From: Gibbula magus
Taxonomy: Eukaryota > Mollusca > Gastropoda > Trochida > Trochidae
Length of the DNA stretch: 64,000 nt
Direction: 5' to 3'
NCBI GenBank assembly: GCA_936450465.1
Contig: OW388293.1
Coordinates: 46,094,040 to 46,158,039, forward strand
Shown here: positions 44,470 through 55,353 of the stretch, piece after piece
How the letters are laid out: each line of letters begins with the position of its first letter
How positions within the stretch are numbered: the first letter of the stretch is position 1
Notes under the pieces: model-generated
What the model was told of the DNA's origin: nothing
Databases searched by the model: none
The model's input: the letters and a program-made list of their open reading frames with translations, nothing else
Translations under genes and position numbers: made by a program

Positions 44470-47400
44470 GTTGATGTGTGAAGTAGAGAGACAGAAACAT
44501 GGATATGGTGTGTGAAGTCGAGAGACAGATGCATTAAGATGGTGTGTGAAGTAGAGAGACAGAGACATTGACTTAATGTGTGAAATAGATAGACAGAGCC
44601 ATTGAGATGTTGTGTGAAGTGGAGAGACAGAGACATTGAGTTGATGTGTGAAGTAGAGAGACAGAGGCATTGAGATGATGTGTGAAGTAGAGAGACAGAG
44701 GCATTGAGATGATGTGTGAAGTAAGAGACAGATGCATGGAGTTGATGTGTGAAGAGAGACAGAGGCATGAATATGATGTGTGAAGTAGAGAGGTAGAGGC
44801 ATTGAGTTGATGTGTGAAGTAGAGAGACAGAGGCATTGAGATGATGTGTGAAGTAAAGAGACAAATGCATGGAGTTGATGTGTGAAGAGAGACAGAGGCA
44901 TGAATATGATGTGTGAAGTAGAGAGGTAGAGGCATTGAGTTGATGTGTGAAGTAGAGAGACAGAGCCATTGAGATGATGTGTGAAATATAGAAACAGAGC
45001 CATTGAGATCTTATGTGAAGTGGAGAGACAGAGACATTGAGTTGATGTGTGAAGTAGAGAGACAGAGGCATTGAGATGATGTGCGAAGTAGAGAGACAGT
45101 GGCATTGAGATGATATGTGAATTAAAAGACAGAGGCATTGAGTTGATGTGTGAAGAGAGACAGAGGCATGAATATGATGTCTGAAGTAGAGAGGTAGAGG
45201 CATGAGTTGATGTGTGAAGTAGAGAGACAGAAACGTGGATATGGTGTTTGAAGAAGAGAGACAGAGGCATCAAGATGGCGTGTAAAGTAGCGAGACAAAG
45301 ACATTGAGTTAATGTGTGAAGTGGAGAGACAGAGACATTGAGTTGATGTGTGAAGTAGAGAGACAGAGGCATTGAGTTGATGTGTGAAGTAGAGAGACAG
45401 AGGCATTAAGATGCTGTGTGAAGTAAGAGACAGAGGCATTGAGTTGATATGTGAAGACAGACAGAGGCATGGAGATGATGTGTGAAGTAAAGAGACAGAG
45501 GCATTGAGTTGATGTGTGAAGAGAGACAGAGGCGTGAATATGGTGTGTGAAGTAGAGAGATAGAGGCATTGAGTTGATGTGTGAAGTAGAGAGACAGTAG
45601 CATGGATGTGGTGTGTGAAGTAGAAAGACAGAGGCATTAAGATGGTGTGTAAAGAAGCGAGACAGAGACATTGAGTTAATGTGTGAAGTAAAGAGAATGA
45701 GCCATTGAGATGGTGAGAAAAGTTGAGAGACAGATGCATTTAGATGGTGTGTGTACTAGTGAGACAGAGCCATTGAGATATTGTGTGAAGTGGAGAGACA
45801 GAGACTTTGAGTTGATGTGTGAAGTAAGAGACAGATGCATGGATGTGGTGTGTGACGTCGAGAGACAGATGCATGAAGTTGATGTGTGAAGAGAAACAGA
45901 GGCTTGGAGATGGTTTGTGAAGTAGAGAGACAGAGGCATTGAGATGGTGTGTGAAGTAGAGAGACAGATGCATGAAGTTGATGTGTGAAGAGAGACAGAG
46001 GCATGGAGATGAGGTGTGAAGTAAAGAGACAGAGGCATTGAGATGGTGTGTAAAGTAGCGAGACAGAGACATTGAGTTAATGTGTGAAGTATAGAGAATG
46101 AGTCATTGAGATGGTGTGAAAAGTTGAGAGACAGATGCATTGAGATGGTGTGTGAAGTAGAGAGACAGAGCCATTGAGTTGATGAGTGAAGTAGAGAGAC
46201 AGATGCATGGAATTGATGTGTGAAGTCGAGAGACAGATGCAGTGAGATGGTTAGTGAAGCAAAGAGACAGATGTATGGGTTGATGTGTGAAGAGAGACAG
46301 AGGCATGAATATGGTGTGTGAAGTAGAGAGATAGAGGCCTTGAGTTGATGTGTGAAGTAGAGAGACAGAAACATGGATATGGTGTGTGAAGTCGAGAGAC
46401 AGATGCATTGAGATGGTGTGTAAAGTAGCGAGACAGAGACATTGAGATGGTGTGTGAAGTATAGAGAATGAGTCATTGAGATGGTGTGAAAAGTTGAGAG
46501 ACAGCTGCATTGAGATGGTGTGTGAAGTAGAGAGACAGAGCCATTGAGTTGATGAGTGAAGTAGAGAGACAGATGCATTGAATTGATGTGTGAAGTCGAG
46601 AGACAGATGCATTGGGATGGTGTGTGAAGTAGAGAGACAGGTGTATGGAGTTGATGTGTGAAGAGAGACAGAGGCATGAATATGGTGTGTGAAGTAGACA
46701 GACAGATGCATGGAGTTGATGTGTGAAGAGAGACAGAAACATGGATATGGTGTGTGAAGTAGAGAGACAGATGCATTGAGATGGTGTGTAAAGTAGCGAG
46801 ACAGAGACATTGAGATGGTGTGTGAAGTATAGAGAATGAGTCATTGAGATGGTGTGAAAAGTTGAGAGACAGCTGCATTGAGATGGTGTGTGAAGTAGAG
46901 AGACAGAGCCATTGAGTTGATGAGTGAAGTAGAGAGACAGATGCATTGAATTGATGTGTGAAGTCGAGAGACAGATGCATTGGGATGGTGTGTGAAGTAG
47001 AGAGACAGGTGTATGGAGTTGATGTGTGAAGAGAGACAGAGGCATGAATATGGTGTGTTAAGTAGAGAGATAAAGGCCTTGAGTTGATGTGTGAAGTAGA
47101 GAGACAGAAACTTGGATATGGTGTGTGAAGTCGAGAGACAGATGCATTGAGATGGTGTGTGAAGTAGACTGACAGATGCATGGAGTTGATGTGTGAAGAG
47201 AGACAGAGGCATTGAGATGGTCTGTAAAGTAGCGAGACAAAGGCATTGAGATGGTGTGTGAAGTATAGAGAATGAGTCATTGAGATGGTGTGAAAAGTTG
47301 AGAGACAGCTGCATTGAGATGGTGTGTGAAGTAGAGAGACAGAGCCATTGAGTTGATGAGTGAAGTAGAGAGACAGAAACATGGAGTTGATGTGTGAAGT

Positions 47401-48378
47401 CGAGAGACAGATGCATTGGGATGGTGTGTGAAGTCGAGAGACAGATGCATTGAGATGGTGTGTGAAGTCGAGAGACAGATGCATTGAGATGGTGTGTGAA
47501 GTAGACAGACAGATGCATGGAGTTGATGTGTGAAGAGAGACAGAAACATGGATATGGTGTGTGAAGTAGAGAGACAGAGGCATTGAGATGGTGTGTAAAG
47601 TAGCGAGACAGAGACATTGAGATGGTGTGTGAAGTATAGAGAATGAGTCATTGAGATGGTGTGAAAAGTAGAGAGACAGAAACATGGAGTTGATGTGTGA
47701 AGTCGAGAGACAGATGCATTGGGATGGTGTGTGAAGTCGAGAGACAGATGCATTGAGATGGTGTGTGAAGTCGAGAGACAGATTCATTGAGATGGTGTGT
47801 GAAGTAGACAGACTGATGCATGGAGTTGATGTGTGAAGAGAGACAGAAACATGGATATGGTGTGTGAAGTAGAGAGACAGAGGCATTGAGATGGTGTATA
47901 AAGTAGCGAGACAGAGACATTGAGATGGTGTGTGAAGTATAGAGAATGAGTCATTGAGATGGTGTGAAAAGTTGAGAGACAGCTGCATTGAGATGGTGTG
48001 TGAAGTAGAGAGACAGAGCCATTGAGTTGATGAGTGAAGTAGAGAGACAGATGCATTGGGATGGTGTGTGAAGTAGAGAGACAGATGCATGGAGTTGATG
48101 TGTGAAGAGTGACAGAAACATGGATATCGGGTGTGAAGTAGAGAGACAGAGGCATTAAGATGGTGTGTAAAGCAGCGAGACAGAGACATTGAGTTAATGT
48201 GTGAAGTATAGAGAATGGGCCATTGAGATGATGTGTGAAGTAGAGAGACAGAGCCATTGAGATGGTGTGTGAAATAGAGAGACAGGGCCATTGAGATGTT
48301 GTGTGAAGTGGCGAGACAGGGACATTGAGTTGATGTGTGAAGTAGAGAGACAGAGGCATTTATATGATGTGTGAATTA
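44470..48378 (+). repeat. 34-bp satellite, block B, about 115 units
   Basis: Same unit as block A. A marker variant, AGAGAATGAG followed by TCATTGAG, starts at 46093, 46463, 46831, 47267, 47638 and 47941, with a GAATGGGC form at 48210. Spacings are 370, 368, 436, 371, 303 and 269, which differ from each other by about 0, 2, 2 and 1 unit lengths: a higher-order repeat of about 11 units with gains and losses of whole units. The left part (44.5-45.7 kb) is more varied. The 871-codon minus ORF at 45676-48291 is a by-product. Confidence 0.95.
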
Positions 48379-49423
48379 GAGTGACAGATGCATGGAGTTG
48401 ATTTGTGATACGCTAGGAATAACAGCATTGTGCACAATACGTAGAGTGACTGAATTGTGATGAGTTACTTCTATTAAACGTCTCGTGGGGAAATACGTGA
48501 GGCATTGGACACAGGCATTCGTTTCAGTTTTTGCAAGAAAGGAATAACTATCATCATTGGTAAAAGTGTGAACTCTCCAAACAGCGATAACTGGAGCTAT
48601 ACCTTCCCACAATACCACTGTTATAATAAATGAGTTTGTTTGAAAGACTGATAAAGATTATGATTGATTGTTATCAAAAGTTATCGTTAAAAGCAGCGGC
48701 GTTCTTCTCATCTGTGTGAAGCGCTCATATATATTGAGAGAAAAAAATCAGTCATGTTACAGTATAAACGTTAACGTAAAGCGATGTGTACTGCAAATAA
48801 ATTAGGGTTGTTATCAGATTTGCACGGGTTTTTCTTGATGGTATATTAGTGGTTAGAGAGGTATGGCTTGAGTGACATCTGTGGAGAGAGAATTGTTTGA
48901 AGTTAATGCGAAACATGCTTCAAACAACATGCCGTATGCTTACTGCAAATCTATTTGGAATTAGGAACACTCTTCCAGCCATTGAGCGCAGTAATGCTCC
49001 ATTTAGGTTTCAGTTGGATATGAATCGCGCTGTTCATGGAGAAAGAAAAACTCAGTTATCCAACGAATGCTTTTCAAAGTGAAAAATCATAGATTCTCTT
49101 TTGTCGTTACTTACATATTTAATACAGGGTATTCTTACGAAATGAAGCATTTATGTAGCGTGCAATTCAATATGGCTGCTGAAGTAAGGTAATAATTACA
49201 AATAAAAACGCAACATGAAAGTAAACAATCTGGAATTTATATTTTAAAGAGCTGCATTTAGATTAATGAGGTGTGAATTTGCTAAGCACGCAGTGTTCGT
49301 GTATAGTTCTCAGTAGCTTTGATCGTACACATGAAGGCGGCGAATTTGGATTAAAAAAACTGAGGTTTAATGACAAAAACGACTAATGGTGATGGGACTG
49401 TTCAAGTGAAAGGAAGAGAGAAA
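48379..49423. repeat. 1-kb unique spacer, copy 2 of a segmental duplication
   Basis: Aligns to 43431-44468 with an offset of 4948 bp on the left and 4955 bp on the right. The 7-bp difference is accounted for by one insertion (AACGTTA near 48765-48775). The duplication includes the last few satellite units to the left, with shared odd variants such as GGCATTTATATGATG. The copy ends where the first copy runs into satellite B. Confidence 0.9.
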
Positions 49424-49528
49424 TAGGTTTTGATAGATGTAAACGGAAAACTGCATGATATCGCCAAGTGGGTAATCAGCAGGGGGTCTGGGTACAGGAC
49501 ACTGACCCTAAATATATATATAAGTAAT

Positions 49529-49680
49529 CTACCTATCTATATAACATATGAAGAAGGTATGACGGTGTGGATTCTGCAATAGGAACGTTACAAAACGTAT
49601 ATGAGTCAGTTTAACCATTTCCGGTCCTATGACAGGATCCACCATGTTATAGCTTCTTTATATGTTATATAGATAGGTAG
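49529..49680. mobile_element. 152-bp foldback MITE
   Basis: CTACCTATCTATATAACATA (49529) pairs with its reverse complement ending at 49680, and the arms continue inward through GGTGTGGATTCTGC/GGATCCACC to about 60 bp each, leaving a loop of roughly 27 bp. No TSD was certain. Confidence 0.75.
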
Positions 49681-49689
49681 GTATACTTG

Positions 49690-50668
49690 AATATATGTTT
49701 AGAGTCTGGCGCCTGTGGCCTGTGGTTATATTGTAAGGAGGTTCCTTGCCCGCAGCTGCGCACCGTCAGATGTAGACTCTGTATAGACTTGTAGTTTTTG
49801 CTTCCATGTTCAGTAACAGTGTCAAGCATGCAGATTAAAGATTTAAATGACTGTTTTGTTATACGATAATTAAATCATTGTATTATAAATGTGCAAAACA
49901 CGCTTTGTTTTATGATAAAAGGTTTATTTGTTACTTCGCTCTGTAATATATTTAAAGGGGGAAAGCTTATGTAATATTTTCTCAGTCAAGCGTCATAGTT
50001 ATCTCCCTTTGAACAGAAGATTGACCATATCTCTGTTTTTAAAATTATTATTAAAGTTAACCCGGATGCATATGAATGTTACTGTTAATTTTGTTGTTGA
50101 ATAATATTTCTATAAAATATTTACATTTTTCTGCAAAACAAATTACATAAAAGTCAATTTTTAACAGAAAACAACACAATTTGGTAAAATTTTAATTTTA
50201 GTCAAAATGCTTCAAACAAACATTACAATTGTTTATTACACTTTGTATTTGCATGTATTTGTAACCATAAACATTTCATTCAAATAAAGCCATAATTATG
50301 TCTGTAGTCGTATCATGATGCTGGTGTGAAATGATGGTGACAAATGCAATAACCCCAACCTAGATTGGGAGCTCATATATCAAAAACGAGTTCGGTAGTC
50401 CCTATTCTTTATAACAGAAATGGATTAAGCAGATGTTTTTCGTGTATGTAGTTAAATATTAGTAATTTCTTGAGATTTTTCAAATTGGTAAAGAACTTTA
50501 TTAAGACAGGTATGGAGTAGGTTTAGACACCTCTGCATTGTATGAATTGTAAAGTGTAGGGAAAGTATATTGTTTAAAATGTCCATCTTGAAGATGGTAT
50601 GGGGGGTACCCTTGTGTGCGTTAGGGGTAGTGGTGGGATGGTGCTGGTGAGTTGAGGTGAAGTGGCCA
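49690..50668. other. No gene recognised
   Basis: AT-rich. The 117-codon minus ORF at 50452-50805 spans the left end of the next MITE, so it is not a gene. Confidence 0.45.
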
Positions 50669-50672
50669 GGTA

Positions 50673-51250
50673 AACTCAGGTGCAAAAGAAACGTCCGCAC
50701 ATTTTGAAAACAGTATAAAATGAAATATTGATGTCGGAGAAAGTAGATTTTGAATGTATTTGGTAGCCACATGTTTTGTAAAGAAGTATTCACAATTTCA
50801 TACATCAGAGTATGCTTCTTTTATTTTTACATCTGTTCTATTAGACATGGGGTGCTAAAATTATTTTTTAAAGATGTTTTTGGCCCACAATATTTGGTAT
50901 TTAAGTTTAAAACATTGAAAAAGTAGAAATTAAATTAATTAAAGATATCCTCGACATAAATAACCTTCTTTGAGTTAAATTTGTTGACGCGTCTTTACTG
51001 TAGGACGTCACAAAACAAGCCAAAACTGACTTTTTGAGGCTTCTATCTCGTCTAGTTAAGGAGATTCCAAAACGACCATTCCTTAAAAACTTGTGTTTCT
51101 CAGAGTTATGTATAGATAATGTTTTGAAAATTCTTATTTAGTATTGTTGGGTTCTGAAGACATGATGTAACGCTGTTTCAGTCGCATTTATCGCCCGTCG
51201 ATTGAAATATCTTGTATTTTGTATGGGGACGTTTCTTTTGCACGTGAGTT
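50673..51250. mobile_element. 578-bp MITE with TA target site
   Basis: The left end AACTCAGGTGCAAAAGAAAC, then GTCC, and the right end GGACGTTTCTTTTGCACGTG then AGTT are inverted repeats of about 24 bp with one mismatch, flanked by TA (50671-50672 and 51251-51252). There is no transposase. A decayed relative is at 30228-30720. The TA duplication fits Tc1/mariner. Confidence 0.75.
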
Positions 51251-51259
51251 TATTACATC

Positions 51260-52045
51260 TTGGAATGACTATACAAGACAAAAAGGAGAGTTGGGGGGTA
51301 CTAGTGCACTAGAGCTTCTGAAAGAGGCGGGTTCAGAACAAGGCGCGTTATGACGAAGGGGTGGTTGAGATTTGTGAGAATAAAAAGCGACCCCCGTGTC
51401 AACATAATGAATGCGCCTGCAGCACTGGTCCCTCTGAGAGACGGTCGGTAAGATTAGGTTTTAAATATGGTTACTGTTTATGTGGGAGTGAAATTGATAA
51501 AGGTAAGATTGGGGACACTGATGGGGCATCTGCACGTGCATGTTAAGCGTTATGAGTTTATTGTCGCGGTTCTTCGTTTCATCGAGAACAAGCCAGACTC
51601 GGCTCGTAATCACTTTTCATATGATCGTCAATCATTCAACAGCGGTCGTGTTAATTTCAACCTGGATTAGGGTGGGTATTGTGTCCGCTATCAAATGTTT
51701 GGATATTTACTCCTGTACTCGTTCTCGTAAATGTCCTTTAATTATTTATGATTATGTGTATGCACGTTTATATCACTTCATACGGCCCTTGTGCCAAGAT
51801 CACTGTAGCGTCAAACCAACCAATCTGTCTTCCTTAAGCATTGGTCCCACCTTTTCATGTGAAACGTGTTGCCGTTAAAGAGAGGCGAGTTTCGGTTCCT
51901 TTATTCTGTACAGTATATAGTCTGTATTTCAGTTCGCTCTTTCATTAAAGGAATAGTCATACGAGCAGTTTTTTAACCAGGGGACCCTGTGTTTCAAATG
52001 GTAGATCTAGACGCACCTAAATAATAACGATAAACAATTATATAG
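51260..52045. other. No supported gene; donor-like site at 51453
   Basis: An open frame (VEICENKKRPPCQHNECACS then TGPSERRS) ends at ACGGTCG/GTAAGATTAG, a good donor match near 51450, and the region 51300-51460 is GC-richer. No acceptor with a pyrimidine tract precedes it. Possible exon, not called. Confidence 0.25.

Positions 52046-52049
<4 letters not shown>

Positions 52050-52089
<40 letters not shown>
52050..52089. repeat. (TA)n microsatellite, about 20 units
   Basis: Pure TA run. Confidence 0.95.
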
Positions 52090-52091
<2 letters not shown>

Positions 52092-52204
52092 ATTTGTCCG
52101 CAATACGGTTTACATTGTAAATTTGCATTTTGCAGCCACAGTACAACGCCAGTTAAAGCGCTGCTCTATCAATAAAATAAATGTATATACTGAATGACAA
52201 GAAA

Positions 52205-52285
52205 GAAAGCAAGGGGTTAAGACCGAGAATCGAACCTTGGTCCTTCGATCAACCAAGAGCGCTACACCCCAGGGAGACATAAGAA
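52205..52285 (-). repeat. tRNA-derived relic with intact B box
   Basis: On the minus strand GGGGTGTAGC, then GCTCTTGGTTGATCGAAGGA and CCAAGGTTCGATTCTCGG read like a tRNA: GGTTCGATTC is a B box and the CTTGG/CCAAG pair an anticodon-type stem. The D-arm portion between GTAGC and GCTC appears deleted. Probably the head of a SINE or a tRNA pseudogene. Confidence 0.5.
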
Positions 52286-52289
52286 TGGA

Positions 52290-52486
52290 GCATGTCATAG
52301 AATCTTCAATAACTCTCATCGTTTAACGTCTTTTGTTACCCTGGCAGTTATACCATATGACTTTAACGAAACGAGAGTGAGCTTATGTAAACCCAGAGCG
52401 AGAGCGAGAGCAGTACACACATTGAGGAGGTTCGTAAAAGTGTTGTAGCTCGTAAGTGTGTGTACGACAAAAGAGATATGACAAAC
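52290..52486. other. No gene recognised
   Basis: Contains GAGCGAGAGCGAGAGC. Nothing else seen. Confidence 0.4.
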
Positions 52487-52487
52487 A

Positions 52488-53112
52488 AGCAAAAAAGTGA
52501 GCGTGGCTCACTAATACCCCCGACTGTTAAAGTTTGACATTTTTATTTTAATTAAAGAGAGAGGTGTCTGCACACCTTAGGATTGATAAGCTATGAAATG
52601 TATTTGCTAAGATTAAACTGTTTGTGAAAAGGGTAGGACAAGTCTCGATCTTCATGTAAAAAGTTGGTTTATAAGTAAAAATAGGAATAATAGTAACTTG
52701 AAAAGGTATGGGTAACATTATACACTACTGCGATTACCACTGATTTCAACTTTATTTTGGAAATTAATCATAATGATTCATTCACCTCTCCTAGTGGTGA
52801 AGAAGACATGTGCCAAATTTGAAAAGGATGAGATGAATAGTTTTTCTGAAATCGATGGGACAAAATATTGCTCAGAATTTGACTAAGTTAAAAAAATACA
52901 AAAAATTCGCCAAAAATTCAAAAATTCACCAATTCGGTTTAAACTTCGCACTGCACCTCTCCTAGTGGTGAAGAAGACATGTACCAAATTTGAAAAGGAT
53001 GAGATGAATAGTTTTTCTGTAATCGATCGGACAAAAATTTTCTTCGGACGGACGGAAGGACGGCCGGACGGACGGACGGAATCATTGGTATTACTATATA
53101 CCCCCGACCTAA
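52488..53112 (-). mobile_element. Dispersed element with hairpin ends, copy 2
   Basis: Reverse-oriented copy of 21749-22848. It starts (left) with AACAAGCAAAAAAGTGAGCG, the AGTGAGCGTGGCTCACT hairpin and TACCCCCGAC, holds two rather than three copies of the roughly 170-bp unit, then the GGAC run and TATATACCCCCGACC at its far end. The outer arm of the terminal hairpin seen in copy 1 is missing. Confidence 0.8.
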
Positions 53113-53256
53113 AAAGATAACCCTCATTAGTGATGTCATGTACATTTTAATGACGTCACAGACGAATGAATATTTGATGCTGATAAAAAAATGTGGCATC
53201 TGCACGAATTAAAGGTGTGACATTGTTTTGTTTCACCCATTCTCTTCCCACAGAGG

Positions 53257-53555
53257 TAACTCCCTTTAGATTTCCGATCTTAACTTCTGCTCTGGAAGGC
53301 CTGAATTTCACGACTCAAGCAAAATTCCCTTCGGTAGAAAGGGGAATCATATACTGTAACCCTGCTTCTTAACCAAAAATGTTTATCTTACGTTTATTTT
53401 AATCATTATGACGTGTCATTGGTAAATGCCACTTTTTAAAGGCGTCGCTGGTTGCACAACTAGATTCAATTGCAACCAATCAGAACACTCCACATTCGCC
53501 GCCGAATTCAGGCCAAGCAGAACAGAGGTTAGGATCGGAAATCTGAAGGGACAGA
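53257..53555. mobile_element. MITE with about 30-bp inverted ends
   Basis: CCCTTTAGATTTCCGATCTT then AACTTCTG (53266) is matched in reverse by CAGAGGTTAGGATCGGAAAT then CTGAAGGGA (53525-53553). The left half is shared with 20265-20400. (GACA)n follows directly. No transposase. Confidence 0.65.
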
Positions 53556-53559
53556 CAGA

Positions 53560-54890
53560 CAGACAAATTTGTATTCAAGCGTGTAACCTCTGTGTGAAGA
53601 GAATGTGTTTCAGCACATATGGCAATAGAAAAAAGTCCGTCGTTGAGACATAGCAAGTCTAGTATATTTAAAGTTAAATCTCCATTTTATTACTTTATCA
53701 TTCTTTTATGCATTTTGACATTAATGAGATATTTTATTTCAGAAAAATAAACTACGTACAGATCAACGTGCACAGATTGAATGTGAAGTGTGAATGTTTA
53801 GTTTATATATAAAAACGTCAAATCAATTGAAAAGATGTTTCCCTTTGTATTCCCCATATGTTAATAACTTTCGATTAAACAGATTTTAAAATAGGTGTAT
53901 AGAAGCCATTCCAAACTCTTTGGGGCTATATTTTCGACTCCTTAATCGCTGAGGTCGTAGTCTAATGGCAGTGTGTGTTATTCAAGACTTTCTTACCACT
54001 TTTTCAAAATCTGGGCCCTGGTTTTTAATTATTCTAAAGAAATTGTCCAAGTTGTCTAACCCGCAACTCATATCTAATTGAATTTTAAATTATTATATGA
54101 GAGAAAAGTATTGATGCTGTCCCGTTATAATGTCTGTGGTTGAATATGCAAATATTTCAAGCGTAAACATCTCTCATTCAGAGAAAACACGTTAAACCGG
54201 AGCAACAAGCTGTTTTATAGGATTTGTCTTATTTTACATTCATTTTTTTACTCAAAGTGTTTAAGAAAGAGCCTTTTACAAATTTTGTCAGGAACATTTT
54301 TCTTTAGACGAACTATAATTCCAAAGATATCAGCACATTAAAGCATTTAAATCAACTAAAAGCTGAAAAGAAGTTCTCTCTACAAGCGGAAAACCAGACA
54401 CCTCCAAGTCTCGCGTGACTTCTCATCCGAATCCATGCACGTGCACCTAGATATCGCGAGACAGAACGAGACTTTGTATCCACAGGAAATTGCTTCAAAA
54501 GGAACAAAAAGTAAAGCTTTCATCATCACCGTTCTCATGGATGGTTTATTGATTAATGCTGAGTATATGGCCATCCATAACCATAACAATAGGTGCATTT
54601 TTATACATGACGAGGGGAGGGGAGGGTCATGTCTGGAAGTGGAAGTGGGGGAGGGGTAGGGTGGAGGGAATGGGGTAAGGATGCGGGTAGTGTCATATGG
54701 CGATATAGGAGAATACAGGTAAACATTTCAAACGGTTTTTTTAATAAAGATAAAAAAAATCCATTTCACTGTATGTACACATCGAAGGGTGATTTTGGGG
54801 GGGGGGGGGGCATCTTACGGAGAAAGCAGTGTGTTTGGGGGGTGGGGGATGAGAAGCTGGGTGATGTGATTGGATTTTCGCATATGGGTT
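53560..54890. other. No gene recognised; G-rich 54610-54860
   Basis: 54612-54690 and 54795-54855 are G-rich on the plus strand with a 13-14 G run. No ORF is supported. Confidence 0.45.
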
Positions 54891-54896
54891 GATAAC

Positions 54897-55345
54897 TAAG
54901 GCTGTGCAATATTATTGCAATACCAATATATAGCAATACAGAGTTGTGCAATACACGCATTGCAATACGATTTTCATATCGCAATATATTGCACCAACAA
55001 ATATTAAGTCAATTTATTCATTTATCTTGTAAAAGGCACATTTACTGGCTAACTTTTATCAAGAAAATTATTTTGAAGTGCTAGAATGTGCGTTTGACTG
55101 TATTACAAATGATCTTTAAAAAGTCATTTATCAAATGTGTCATGTTTAAACAGCAAAAAGAAGTATAAAAGTTGATTTTAGAGTTCATTTAGCATGTTGC
55201 AATATCGTCGGCACTAGTTAAAATTGTTTCTGGATAAATATCTCATTGTCAGAGGATCTTGCAATATATTGTGGTACGTATTGCAATACATTACAGTTCA
55301 GCAATACGTATTGCAATAGAAAAATTGAGGCAATGCACAGCCCTA
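54897..55345. mobile_element. 449-bp hAT-like MITE with 8-bp TSD
   Basis: Ends TAAGGCTGTGCAAT and (reverse) TAGGGCTGTGCATTGCC are inverted repeats, flanked by exact 8-bp duplications TTGATAAC at 54889-54896 and 55346-55353. An 8-bp TSD with TAGGGCTGTGC-type ends is characteristic of hAT elements. The interior is rich in ATTGCAATA and GTATTGCAATAC palindromes and encodes no transposase. Confidence 0.85.
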
Positions 55346-55353
55346 TTGATAAC

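Noticed and set aside
45676..48291. 871-codon minus-strand ORF with SLYFTHHLNASVSLLHT-like repeats
   Set aside because: It lies wholly in the 34-bp satellite. The unit lacks stops in all three minus frames and 34 is not divisible by 3, so a 34-residue protein period appears automatically. Overlapping equally open ORFs exist in the other frames.
50452..50805. 117-codon minus-strand ORF
   Set aside because: It crosses the left terminal repeat of a MITE, so the frame is partly transposon end.
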